Shown here piece by piece: positions 26,817 through 37,500 of a DNA stretch of 64,000 nucleotides (position 1 is the first letter of the stretch; the number at the start of each line of letters is the position of its first letter). Below the pieces are notes generated by a model. It had not been told where the DNA came from. It did not search any database and saw nothing but the letters and a program-made list of their open reading frames with translations. The position numbers and the translations under genes were made by a program. The stretch covers positions 4,252,803 through 4,316,802 of the forward strand of contig NZ_FOJF01000001.1 in assembly GCF_900110995.1 (NCBI RefSeq), in the 5' to 3' direction. This stretch comes from Chitinophaga sp. YR573. GTDB taxonomy: Bacteria; Bacteroidota; Bacteroidia; Chitinophagales; Chitinophagaceae.

Positions 26817-27130
26817 GTAAAGATAAATCCAGTCGTAAACCTGGAATAAAGTTAACCGAATTTGATAGCCTTATGAGATGTACTGAATCGCTACGGATAG
26901 TGTGATGGTTTTATAATCCATTCACTGACCAGCTGGTTAACCATTTGCTGTAAACTCAATATTGCACAACAACCAAACTAAATCGAAATGATGATGTATT
27001 CTGAACCGATGCCTTCTGGTTAACCATTCCCTATTAGGTTAATCCAATGAAAAAACTATGCCCCGCACCGCGGTAGGTGCACTATTGCCCTGGTTTCAAA
27101 AAAACCGGGAACGGATCTCTATTTCCTGAA
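26817..27130. promoter_or_regulatory. Regulatory gap upstream of the STN-SusC gene, with paired palindromes
   Basis: 314 bp without a supported gene. The 13-mer ctggttaaccatt occurs twice, at 26933-26945 and 27016-27028, 83 bp apart (about eight helical turns). Each contains the perfect palindrome tggttaacca. These are candidate operator sites for a dimeric regulator of the SusC locus. A 16-mer at 26963-26978 (tgcacaacaaccaaac) also occurs at 19932-19947 upstream of the GH18-like gene. Confidence 0.45.
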
Positions 27131-30100
27131 ATGTACAAAACAATTCAAAACCACATGCATAAAAAGGTGACCCTATTCCTTAAACTGATAATGCTACTGC
27201 TGATCACAACAAAAATGCAGGCAGCTGGAACAGGCATACAGGATGCACTTGACAGAAAGATTTCACTGGAATTAAAAGATGTATTGTTAAAAGAAGCATT
27301 GGATAAGATCGGTAATCTTGCTGACGTGTCATTTATATATGCAGGTAATTCAGTGGTTGCGGTAAACAAGGTGAACGTAAATGCACACAATGAAAAAGTA
27401 GGCGATTTATTAAACAAGTTATTAAAACCCTATTCTCTTTCCTATACTGTATTGTACGATCGTATTGTAATACGGCAGAGTGATAAAAAAATAAGCACTA
27501 TGCTTTCTCCCCAGGGGAACAGAGGCATAGCCATGCGTTTCCAGGATGTAAGAGGTGTGATTTCTTCTGAGAAAAAAGAATTACTACCCGGTGTTGCCAT
27601 CATGATAAAAGGCACTACCAGGGGAACTACTACAGATGGTAATGGATTGTTCGAGTTAAAAAATATTCCCGCCGATGCGGTACTTATTGTCAGCCTTACT
27701 GGCTATGAGCAACAGGAAGTAAGTTTGGCCAATTATAAAGGCGGACTGGTAAGAATACAACTGAAAGAGAAGCTCACTAAACTTCAGGAAGTTGTAGTGA
27801 CAGGCTTTCAGAATATTGATAAGAATAAATTCTCCGGGGCTGCTACCCGCATAAAAGCAGAGGATGCGAAAATAGACGGGATGCCGGATGTAAGCCGTAT
27901 GCTGGAAGGACGTGTTGCCGGTGTTGCTATACAGAACGTTTCAAGTACGTTTGGTACAGCGCCTAAAATCCGCGTACGTGGTGCTACTTCCATTAATGGT
28001 GATAACAAACCTTTATGGGTGATAGATGGTGTTGTGCTGGAAGATGTGGTGAACATCTCCAACGATCAGTTATCCAGTGGTGATCCTACCACACTGATGG
28101 GCTCCGCTGTAGCAGGTTTGAACGCGAATGACATTGAGAGTTTTGACATCCTGAAAGATGCTGCTGCTACTGCTTTGTATGGCGCCCGCGCGATGAACGG
28201 TGTAGTGGTGATCACTACAAAGAAAGGCCGCGCCGGTACTAAACCAATGGTTGCTTACAGTGGTAACTTCAGCACTCAGCTGAAGCCCACTTATGATAAT
28301 TACAACATCATGAATTCTGCCCAGCAGATGTCTGTACTGGCAGAGTTGGAAAGAAAAGGAAGTCTTACTTCAGATATCCTTTCCCGTAGTGATATAGGTG
28401 TGTATGGCAAGATGTATGAAAAGCTGAATGCGGATGAGAATGGAAACTTTCCATTGCAGAATACGCCTGAAGCTAAACGCCAGTTCCTGTTAAGATATGC
28501 TTCTGCCAACACAGACTGGTTTGACATACTTTTCAAAACCAGTTTCATCCAGGAACATTCCCTCAGTATTTCTTCCGGTACTGAAAAATCACAGTCTTAT
28601 TTCTCTACCAGTTTTTATCATGATAATGGCTGGACGATTGCAGACCGTGTAAGCCGTTATACTTTAAACTTCCGTAACAACTACAAACTATCCGATAAAG
28701 TAAATGCAGGATTCTCTGTATTGGGTTCTGTTCGTCAGCAAAGAGCACCAGGTGCGCTTACACGTACCAGCAATCCTGTGGAAGGACAGTATGACCGCGA
28801 CTTTGATATCAATCCATTCAGTTATTCCTTAAATACCAGTCGTACACTCACTGCATATGATCAGGGTGGCAAGCTGGAATATTTCAGAAGAAATTTTGCA
28901 CCGTTCAATATCATCAATGAACTGCAGAATAATTACCTGGACCTGAACATGATGGACTTACGCCTGCAGGGAGATTTCTCCTGGAAGCTGGCAAAGAATC
29001 TCCGTTATGAATTTGTAGGAGCATTACGTTATGTAAAGTCTTCCCGCGAACACCAGATCACAGAGAACAGCAATATGGCAAATGCATACCGCGCAGCGGA
29101 TAATGCTACCATTGCTGAAAACAATAAATTCCTTTACAGAGACCCGGATAATCCGAATGCATTACCGCAGATCGTATTACCATATGGTGGATTTTATAAC
29201 CGTACAGAAGATCAGCTGATCAACTATGATTTCCGTAACAGCCTTAACTACACCAACAACTTCGGTGCTGGTGAAAAACATAGTTTGAATGCCATGATAG
29301 GCCAGCAGGTGAAGTATGCAGACAGGCAGAACGCAGCGAACACCGGTTATGGTTACCAGTATGATAACGGCGGTGTAGCATTCACCGATTACCGCATTCT
29401 GAAACAAACAATAGAAAGCAATTTCCCTTATTATGGAATGAGCAGGGACTACGACCGTTTTGCTGCTTTTTATGCAACGGCTACCTATGCTTATAACAGC
29501 AAATATAACTTTAGCGGTACTACCCGTTATGATGGTTCCAACCGCCTTGGACGTTCTTCTAATGCCCGCTGGCTGCCTACCTGGAGCTTATCAGGTTCCT
29601 GGAACATGGACAAAGAACCATTCATCCAAAAACTGTCCTGGGTAGATTACCTGGCGCTGAGGGCCAGCTATGGTTTAACCGCCAGTATGGGCCCTGCTAC
29701 CAACTCTAACATCGTATACAAAACTGTAAATACCAACAGGCCGCATCTGTCTGAAGTAGAATCTGTAATTAAGATAGCACATCTTCAAAACGACGACTTA
29801 ACATGGGAGAAATTGTACACTACTAATGTTGGTCTGGATGCGACTTTATTCAACAGGCGTTTGACCTTAGCCCTGGACCTTTACACCAGGAAGAGTTTTG
29901 ACCTGATCAGTATCATCAAAACTTCCGGTATTGGCGGTGAAACATACAAAGCGGCCAACTATGCGGATATGGATTCCAAAGGGCTGGAGATAATGCTGGG
30001 CGGAGATGTGATCAAACGTAAAGACTGGGGATGGAAAACCAATTTCACTTTTGGTTACAATACCAATAAGATCACCAATGCGAAGAACATCCCGGCCATA

Positions 30101-30805
30101 TTCGACCTGGTGGTAGCAGAAGGTGGTAATAAGGAAGGTTACCCTGTAAGAGGATTATTTTCTCTTCAATACAAAGGTCTGGACCCTAATAATGGTGCGC
30201 CGCAATTCATTAACCAGAATGGAGATAAGAGCAAGGATGTATACCTGCAGGACCTGAACACTACACACCTGGTGTACGAAGGGCCGGTAGATCCTCCGGT
30301 AACAGGTGGGTTCTCCAATACCTTCCATTATAAGGCTTTATCGCTGAACGTATTTGTTACTTACCAGTGGGGCAATAAGATCAGGATGTATCCTGCCTTT
30401 AAAACATCTTATTCCGATATGGACGCAATGCCTAAGGAATTTTATGACCGCTGGATGATGCCTGGTGATGAGAAGGCTACACAAACACCTTCCATACTCG
30501 ACGGACTGGAACAAACACTGTTAGGTGGGGCATATCCTTACAACAACTACAACTATTCAACAGCAAGGGTAGCTAAAGGAGATCTGATACGTTTGAAAAC
30601 GATATCGCTCACTTACCTGGTACCCGCATCCACACTCAATAGAACGGCATTTAACAGCATCGCCATAACTGCTGCTGCTATTAATCCATGGTTGATTTAT
30701 TCTGATAAAAGACTGAGAGGTCAGGACCCGGAATTCTTCAATACAGGAGGTGTTGCGCAGCCGATCCAAAAGCAATTTACTCTTTCATTAAAAGTAGGTA
30801 TCTAA
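27131..30805 (+). CDS. SusC/RagA-type TonB-dependent outer-membrane transporter with STN domain
   Basis: About 1224 residues from the preferred ATG; a GTG at 27077 and an ATG at 27155 are possible. Domains in order are signal peptide, STN (secretin/TonB short N-terminal) domain (about 35-105), carboxypeptidase-regulatory-like domain (about 135-215, with GTTRGTTTDGNGLFEL), TonB plug (about 220-345, with VVVTGF and ALYGARAMNGVVVITTKKG) and a 22-strand barrel. The STN domain marks it as a signalling transporter of the FecA kind, fitting the FecI/FecR pair upstream. SusD starts 6 bp after its stop. The substrate is not readable from the sequence: no glycoside hydrolase is in this operon, and a metallopeptidase is present, so a peptide- or metal-related ligand is as plausible as a glycan. 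Confidence 0.95.
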   Translation: MYKTIQNHMHKKVTLFLKLIMLLLITTKMQAAGTGIQDALDRKISLELKDVLLKEALDKIGNLADVSFIYAGNSVVAVNKVNVNAHNEKVGDLLNKLLKPYSLSYTVLYDRIVIRQSDKKISTMLSPQGNRGIAMRFQDVRGVISSEKKELLPGVAIMIKGTTRGTTTDGNGLFELKNIPADAVLIVSLTGYEQQEVSLANYKGGLVRIQLKEKLTKLQEVVVTGFQNIDKNKFSGAATRIKAEDAKIDGMPDVSRMLEGRVAGVAIQNVSSTFGTAPKIRVRGATSINGDNKPLWVIDGVVLEDVVNISNDQLSSGDPTTLMGSAVAGLNANDIESFDILKDAAATALYGARAMNGVVVITTKKGRAGTKPMVAYSGNFSTQLKPTYDNYNIMNSAQQMSVLAELERKGSLTSDILSRSDIGVYGKMYEKLNADENGNFPLQNTPEAKRQFLLRYASANTDWFDILFKTSFIQEHSLSISSGTEKSQSYFSTSFYHDNGWTIADRVSRYTLNFRNNYKLSDKVNAGFSVLGSVRQQRAPGALTRTSNPVEGQYDRDFDINPFSYSLNTSRTLTAYDQGGKLEYFRRNFAPFNIINELQNNYLDLNMMDLRLQGDFSWKLAKNLRYEFVGALRYVKSSREHQITENSNMANAYRAADNATIAENNKFLYRDPDNPNALPQIVLPYGGFYNRTEDQLINYDFRNSLNYTNNFGAGEKHSLNAMIGQQVKYADRQNAANTGYGYQYDNGGVAFTDYRILKQTIESNFPYYGMSRDYDRFAAFYATATYAYNSKYNFSGTTRYDGSNRLGRSSNARWLPTWSLSGSWNMDKEPFIQKLSWVDYLALRASYGLTASMGPATNSNIVYKTVNTNRPHLSEVESVIKIAHLQNDDLTWEKLYTTNVGLDATLFNRRLTLALDLYTRKSFDLISIIKTSGIGGETYKAANYADMDSKGLEIMLGGDVIKRKDWGWKTNFTFGYNTNKITNAKNIPAIFDLVVAEGGNKEGYPVRGLFSLQYKGLDPNNGAPQFINQNGDKSKDVYLQDLNTTHLVYEGPVDPPVTGGFSNTFHYKALSLNVFVTYQWGNKIRMYPAFKTSYSDMDAMPKEFYDRWMMPGDEKATQTPSILDGLEQTLLGGAYPYNNYNYSTARVAKGDLIRLKTISLTYLVPASTLNRTAFNSIAITAAAINPWLIYSDKRLRGQDPEFFNTGGVAQPIQKQFTLSLKVGI

Positions 30806-30811
30806 AAGAAG

Positions 30812-32272
30812 ATGGTTATGATGAATTTTTTTACAAAGGCATCGGTCATTAGTATAAGTGTTTTAACCCTTTCAGGGTGTACGAAATATCTTGATAAATC
30901 TCCAGACAGTAGCTGGACAGAACTGGATACGCCTGAAAAGGTAACCCAGTTGTTAGGTACTGCTTATCCACAGGGAAACTATATCGTTTTCTGTGAAGCG
31001 ATGTCCGATAACGTAGCTGATAAAGGCGCCGGTGTTCTTGAAAGGAGCAACCAGGACCCTTTTAGTTTCAATGATGTACAAAGTACACAACAGGACTCTC
31101 CGGAGTTTTACTGGCAGGCTTGTTACACAGCTATTGCTGCCGCCAACAATGCGCTGAAAGCCTGTAATGCTGCTGCCGATACTTCCCTGTATCAGGCGCA
31201 GAAAGGAGAGGCACTGGTAGCAAGAGCATATGCTCATTTTATGCTGGTGACCTTCTTCTCCAAATTTTATGATGAAACAACTGCCTCCGCAGACGCTGGT
31301 ATTCCTTATGTGACAGAACCGGAAACTGTGGTGATGAAACCATACGAGCGTAAAACAGTGGCTTATGTATATGAGATGATTGAAAAAGATCTGTTGCAGG
31401 GACTGCCACTGATCAATGACGGGAATTATAAAGTACCGCACTATCATTTTAATAAATCTGCCGCATATGCTTTTGCTACCAGGTTCTATCTTTTTAAAAA
31501 GAATTACCAGAAGGTAGTAGAATATGCAAACCTGGCATTTCCTAACAATGATGTTGCCGGTAATATGCGTCCCTGGAATACTACTTACAGCACAATGACA
31601 CCTGCTGAACTATGGGCTACTTACGCAAACGCCTCCCAGAGTGCAAACCTGTTGCTGGTAGAAACACCGTCTCTCTATGGCCGCTATGTGGCACAATATA
31701 GATACGGACTTGATTATTCACATGAAACTGCCATACTGGAAAGTAATGTTACGGGTGGAAAGTTTGTGTACCCAATATATTACTATGGTACAAGAGACTA
31801 CTTCGTACCAAAACTCACAGAATACTTTGTAAAGTCTTCTGTGAATGCCACCATCGGAGACCCTTATGTAATGGTGCCTCTCTTCACTACAGAAGAAGTA
31901 TTGTTCAACAGGGCAGAAGCAAATATTTACCTCGGGAATAACGATGCGGTACTGGCAGATCTGAACCTCTTCGCCAGCAAGAGGATTAAGAATTACAGCG
32001 CTTCCACACATAAGATTACTACTACTTCTATTAAAAACTATTATGGCATTACATCTGTAGCAAGCGGTTTGTTACAGACTGTCATGGATTTTAAACGTGC
32101 AGAATATCTACAGGAAGGATCTCGCTGGTTTGATCTTCAGCGGTATAAAATAGCGGTAACGCATTACACTGTATTTGGAGAAACGCTTACGCTCGCTGTA
32201 GATGATAAGCGCCGTGTATTACAGATCCCGGCATCTGCATTAACATCTGGTATTGCGCTTAATCCCCGTTGA
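30812..32272 (+). CDS. SusD/RagB-type surface lipoprotein
   Basis: 486 residues. The lipobox LSGC gives a lipidated Cys23. The body has the TPR-like helical SusD fold, with the usual RAYAHFMLVTFFSKFYD segment (about 135-150) and the C-terminal FKRAEYLQEGSRWFDLQRYK block (about 425-445). It acts as the lid of the SusC barrel and binds the ligand at the cell surface. Start codons at 30812, 30818 and 30821 are all in frame and close together. It is tightly coupled to the upstream SusC gene. Confidence 0.94.
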   Translation: MVMMNFFTKASVISISVLTLSGCTKYLDKSPDSSWTELDTPEKVTQLLGTAYPQGNYIVFCEAMSDNVADKGAGVLERSNQDPFSFNDVQSTQQDSPEFYWQACYTAIAAANNALKACNAAADTSLYQAQKGEALVARAYAHFMLVTFFSKFYDETTASADAGIPYVTEPETVVMKPYERKTVAYVYEMIEKDLLQGLPLINDGNYKVPHYHFNKSAAYAFATRFYLFKKNYQKVVEYANLAFPNNDVAGNMRPWNTTYSTMTPAELWATYANASQSANLLLVETPSLYGRYVAQYRYGLDYSHETAILESNVTGGKFVYPIYYYGTRDYFVPKLTEYFVKSSVNATIGDPYVMVPLFTTEEVLFNRAEANIYLGNNDAVLADLNLFASKRIKNYSASTHKITTTSIKNYYGITSVASGLLQTVMDFKRAEYLQEGSRWFDLQRYKIAVTHYTVFGETLTLAVDDKRRVLQIPASALTSGIALNPR

Positions 32273-32297
32273 TCTTAATTAAAAAATAACTAAGGAT

Positions 32298-33209
32298 ATG
32301 AAACTTATAAAAGCATTCTTTTTTCTGACAGTAGTAGCTGTACTGGGCGCATGTTCCAGTAAAAAAGATGATCTGAGTGGTGTGCAGAATATCCCGGGCC
32401 TGGGGGGCGATACCTGGGTCCCGGGATCTTTGGATGCCTGGTTGTATGACACTATCACAGTGCCTTACAATATCGAAGTAAAATATAAATGGGACCAGTT
32501 TGAATTTGATGTTACCAAAACACTGGTGCCGCCTAAAGAAGAAGTGGTGATACCTGCAATGCAGGCCATTAAGAAAGTGTGGATAGATAACTATATCAAT
32601 GCAGCAGGGTCTCTGTTTTTCAAGAAATACAGTCCTAAGTTTTTCATTCTCTCCGGCAGTGCCAGCTGGAATGACAACGGTACCATCACGTTGGGTACAG
32701 CAGAAGGCGGACGTAAAGTAGTGATGTACCTGCTGAATGAATTCCGCACAAAACAAATGGACGGTTATACACTGGGTGATACCGCTAATGTGAAACAGAT
32801 TTTTCATGTAATAGAACATGAATTCGGGCATATCCTTCATCAGACTATCATGTATCCTGTAGAGTTCAAGAAGATCTGTGCAGGTTATTATACAGGTAAC
32901 TGGAACAACATATCTGATCAGACGGCGCACTGGGACGGTTTTGTAACACCTTATGCAATGTCCAGTGAAAATGAAGATTTCGTGGAGATGATTGCAACCA
33001 TGCTGATAGAAGGTAAAGGCGGATTTGATAAGCTGGTAAACAGTATTCCTGCAGGTACAAGTGAAGACGGTGTTACACAGGCCCAGGCAATGGACCGGTT
33101 GAGACAAAAGGAAGCGATGGTGGTAAGCTATTTTAAATCGGCATATAACATCGACTTCTATAGTCTGCAGAGTAATACAAGGAAATCTATTGACGGTCTT
33201 TTTTATTAA
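32298..33209 (+). CDS. Putative zinc-binding metallopeptidase lipoprotein
   Basis: 303 residues. The lipobox LGAC (Cys19) predicts a lipoprotein. The zinc motif HEFGH lies at 174-178 in IEHEFGHILHQ. A downstream NEDFVEMIA block could supply the third zinc ligand, as in the Peptidase_Mx1-type family that often sits beside SusC/SusD. It could process a peptide captured by SusC/SusD or act on surface proteins; the substrate is unknown. It lies 25 bp after SusD and 9 bp before the next frame. Confidence 0.85.
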   Translation: MKLIKAFFFLTVVAVLGACSSKKDDLSGVQNIPGLGGDTWVPGSLDAWLYDTITVPYNIEVKYKWDQFEFDVTKTLVPPKEEVVIPAMQAIKKVWIDNYINAAGSLFFKKYSPKFFILSGSASWNDNGTITLGTAEGGRKVVMYLLNEFRTKQMDGYTLGDTANVKQIFHVIEHEFGHILHQTIMYPVEFKKICAGYYTGNWNNISDQTAHWDGFVTPYAMSSENEDFVEMIATMLIEGKGGFDKLVNSIPAGTSEDGVTQAQAMDRLRQKEAMVVSYFKSAYNIDFYSLQSNTRKSIDGLFY

Positions 33210-33251
33210 AATAAACAGATGAATACCCGGGAGGGAAGCAAAACAATCCTT

Positions 33252-34529
33252 ATGACAAAAAATCTATTCTTATATATTTTACTGATCACGGCTACACTTT
33301 CTTCCTGCAGGAAAAAAGATGATTTTGTGTTTGATCAGTCTCCGGATGAGAGAATCAATAAAACACTGGCAGAATATAGCTCCGCTTTAACAGGTTCTGA
33401 GTATGGCTGGAAAGGATTAGTTTACCCTTCGGGTATTCCGGGTACCCCTTTTGGATTTTATTTCAAATTTGATACTGCAAACCGGGTACAGATGTTCTCG
33501 GATTTTGATTCACTCTCTGCTGTAACGGTAAAGGAAAGCAGTTATCGTCTGAAAGCCCTGCAGCAGCCTTCACTATTGTTTGATACCTATTCTTACATCC
33601 ATGTACTGTGTGACCCCGATGGAAGTGTCAACGGAGGTGTATATGGTCAGGGATTATATTCTGATTTTGAATTTGCCATAGATGGTATTTATGGCGATAC
33701 AATAAAACTTACAGGACGATTGCATGGCAGTAAGGCCTTGCTTGTCAAAGCTACCTCACAGGAGGCACAGGATTATTACGAGAAAAAACGGAACTGGGAG
33801 TTCAATAATATTTCCCGGTTCCTTACTTACTTTAAACAGTTAACGGCAGGTGGAAGCAAGTACGACATGTACGTTAACAAATTGTACCGCCAGATTCAGT
33901 TTGTATGGAATACGGCTGAAGGTGCAAAATCCTTTAGCACACCGTATTACTATACCAGTAATGGCATAGCGCTGACATCACCACTCAATGATGGCAAACA
34001 AAGCATCAGCGCTTTTGAAAATGTGATCTGGGATGCTGCGGGGCAATCAATGAAATTTAAAGTAAATGGCGCAGATGCCACTATTACGGGCGTTATCAAA
34101 CCGCTGCTGGTAGATGCCACTGCCGGTAGCCGTTGGTGGAATGCAGCGGCCAATGCGGGCTCTTATTGGGTATCTACAAGTGGCTTCCATGTAGATGGTG
34201 TGGATGACGCCTATGGCGTAAATCGTATTTCCGGCTTTCAGTTCATGTTTTATTACCCCAACTTTAATTCGGGGTATGATGCAGGTGCCATATTTACATC
34301 CGCCACTTTCGGCCCTGCATTAAAACCTAAGTTTAATACAAATGGCACCGTTGTTTTTTCTGCTGCCGGCACTTTCGGCACAGCTCCCACAGACGGCGCT
34401 ACAGCTTTAGCAAATATAACAACCAAATTCTCTGAAACCGCAGGGTTCTATTTCGTGCAAACAGGTAACTACACCTATGACATGGTGAACGTCAAAGATG
34501 CACGCAGCTGGATCTCCTGGAATAACTGA
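33252..34529 (+). CDS. DUF4302 family lipoprotein
   Basis: 425 residues from the preferred ATG at 33252; an ATG at 33219 is in frame upstream. The lipobox LSSC predicts lipidation. The N-terminal block SPDERINKTLAEYSSALTGS followed by GWKGLVYP is characteristic of DUF4302 proteins, which recur with SusC/SusD and zinc-peptidase lipoproteins in Bacteroidota. The biochemical role of the family is not established. Gene order makes it an accessory surface protein of the SusC/SusD complex. There is no terminator before the giant gene that starts 40 bp later. Confidence 0.82.
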   Translation: MTKNLFLYILLITATLSSCRKKDDFVFDQSPDERINKTLAEYSSALTGSEYGWKGLVYPSGIPGTPFGFYFKFDTANRVQMFSDFDSLSAVTVKESSYRLKALQQPSLLFDTYSYIHVLCDPDGSVNGGVYGQGLYSDFEFAIDGIYGDTIKLTGRLHGSKALLVKATSQEAQDYYEKKRNWEFNNISRFLTYFKQLTAGGSKYDMYVNKLYRQIQFVWNTAEGAKSFSTPYYYTSNGIALTSPLNDGKQSISAFENVIWDAAGQSMKFKVNGADATITGVIKPLLVDATAGSRWWNAAANAGSYWVSTSGFHVDGVDDAYGVNRISGFQFMFYYPNFNSGYDAGAIFTSATFGPALKPKFNTNGTVVFSAAGTFGTAPTDGATALANITTKFSETAGFYFVQTGNYTYDMVNVKDARSWISWNN

Positions 34530-34569
34530 TGTACATCCATTTTTGAACCCTTAGTATAAAAAGACCCAT

Positions 34570-37500
34570 ATGAGAACTAAGCCCTTTTCTGTACTGAAAA
34601 CCACCCTGTACCTGCTCTTCATGCTGTTGTCGGCATTGAGCTCGTATGCACAAACAGATGTCACCATCGGTTCCGGGACCGGTTCAAACGGCGGTACTAC
34701 TTACCCGGCCCCTTTGCAGGATTACTGGGAAGGTAACCGTGCGCAATACCTTTACAAGGCCAGCGAATTAATAGCCAAAGGCATAGGCCCTGGTTTTATT
34801 AACGCTATCAGGTTTAATGTCACAGACGTAAATGGCTGTGGTATTATTGAACAGTATACGGTGAAAATATCGGCTACATCTACAGCATCGTTGAGTGATG
34901 TAACCTGGGAACCCTCCGGCACAGTGATCTATGGTCCGGTCGACTACCAGCCGGTTGCAGGGCTGAATAGCTTTCCCTGTACTCCGTCATTTTTCTGGAA
35001 CGGTGTAGATAATATACTGGTGGAAGTTTGTTCCGGTGATCCCAATAACCCTACAGGACCTATACAATATACCAGTAATGCGGTGGTGGCATGGACAGAG
35101 GGCTTATCTTTTAATGGGTCCAGTACCTACAAAAATGATAATGAAGGGAACCTGTGCAGCACATTAGATCCTGATAATAGCGGGAATATGGATACCCGCC
35201 CTGATATTATCTTTAACTGGACACCGGCAGTTGCCTGTACCGGTACTCCTAATGCGGGAACTGCTGTCACCAGCGTTTCCAGTGTGTGTTTGAATGAGAA
35301 CTTTACCCTGAGCCTTACCGGTGTTACCGTGGCTTCAGGGCTTAAATATCAATGGCAGTCTTCTACGAATAATATTACATGGACAAATATTCCAAATGAT
35401 ACCACTGCCGCACTGACCACCACACAGCAGGTTAGTACTTATTACCGCTGCGTGGTAACATGTACCACCAGTGGTGCTACGGCTACTTCTACCGCTGTGC
35501 AGGTAACCAGTCCTACGCTGGTATCAGGAACGTTCGCTATCAATAAAGCATTACCTACTGGTGGAGGCAACTTTGCTTCATTTAATGACGCCTATAACTA
35601 TATTAAATGCGGTATCAACGGACCGGTAGTATTCAATGTCGTTGCAGGCTCCGGCCCATACAACGAACAGCTGAACATGACTCCTGTTCCGGGTGCTTCC
35701 GCAACAAATACTGTTACATTTAATGGTAATGCAGATACACTTGCTTACTTATCAACCAACAGTAACGAGCGTGAAGTCATCAAACTAAATGGTGCAGATT
35801 ATATCCGCTTTGTGAACCTTGTGATCAATGCGAAGGGCAGTGCCGGAACAGAATATGGTTTTGCAGTACAACTGATAAATGATGCAGACTTTAATAGTTT
35901 CACCAACTGTACCATCCTCAGTAATACAACTTCTACTTCTACCAACTTTGCAGGTATTGTGATCAGTAGCAGCGCCAGTTCTGCTACAGCTACCGGTACC
36001 GCGAACTGTGATAATAACGTATTCAGTGGTAATACCATCATTGGTGGTTACTATGGAATGACCATGGTAGGTAGCACTACTACATCTAATGCAGGTAACG
36101 TGATTTCCAATAATAAGTTCCGTGATTTTTATAATTACGGGATGTACATACAGGGAGCCTTCAATGCCAGTATTCAGAGCAATACATTCAGCAGACCTGC
36201 CCGTACTTCTGTGAGTGATTTCTATGGTATTTATATGACAGGACTCAGTACGAAGGTGAATATTAATGCCAACCGTTTTACTGATCCGTTTGGCGGGGCT
36301 CTAACCAGCACCGGTACTTTCTATGGAATTTATTTAACGAGTGTGGATGCATTGTCACAGCTGGAAAATGTGATAAGCAATAACCTGATATATAACCTGA
36401 CCGGAAACGGAAGTGTATATGGATTCTATAATTCCAGTTCAGACAATGTATGGTATTATCATAATACTCTTTCACTGGATGGTGCTACGCTGGCATCTTC
36501 TTATGTGACGAGAGGTTTTTACCAGACTACCAACGCCGCAGGGATCAACTTCATTGATAACCTTATAACGATCACCCGTGGAGGACCAGGTACTAAACAT
36601 GCCTTATATTTTGCTACGTCCAGCAGTGTGATCGTTTCAAATTATAATGATCTCTTTATCAGTCCTTCGGTAACAAATGCCTTTACAGGATATAGCGTAA
36701 GTAATCAGCTAACATTGGCCAACTGGAGAGCTGCTGCATTCCAGGATGCTAATTCCATTGCTACCAATCCTATCTATGCAGATATTACTATCGGCAATTA
36801 TGCACCTACCAGTGCTGCGGTGAATGACAGAGGTACCCCCATCGGTATCCTGGCAGATATCAATAATGCGACCCGTAGTACTACTACTCCGGATATGGGG
36901 GCGTATGAATTTACGCCTGCAGTATGTACTGCTCCTCCAACAGCAGGTGCTGCCGCGGTTAACATCACACCTGTATGTACAGATGTAGCGGTATCACTTA
37001 ATCTCAACGGTAACTCAATGGGACTTACCCAAACTTATCAGTGGCAATATTCAACAACTGCTACCGGTACGTATACAAATCTGGGTCTTCCGATTACGTT
37101 CCCTGATACAACTATAAAAGCAACAACAACATTATACTATCGTGCAGCAGTGACCTGCGGTAGCAGTACCACCTATTCTGATCCGGTGCTGTTAACCGTA
37201 AATCCTGCCCTGCCTGGTAATACGTATTCAATCGATAAAAATGCGCCGGCAAGTGCACTTAACTTCGTGAGCTTTAACGCCGCGAAAGCTGCTATGCAAT
37301 GTGGTATCAGCGGACCGGTGATCTTTAATGTTGTTGCAGGCCGTACTCCTTATGAAGAACAGCTTTTGCTGGATTCAATAAGAGGGGTTTCTGCGATCAA
37401 CACAATCACCTTCCTGGGTAATGGTAATACTATCCATTTCAGCTCAACGAATACAGATGAACGTGCGGTAATAAAGCTGAAACACTCGGACTATATTACT

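Noticed and set aside
27047..27076. Short frame beginning ATG-AAA-AAA before the SusC gene
   Set aside because: It ends after nine codons at TAG; it could be a leader but nothing supports translation.
32259..33107. 282-codon minus-strand frame
   Set aside because: Antisense to the zinc-peptidase lipoprotein gene, which has a lipobox and HExxH motif; the antisense product has no recognisable feature.
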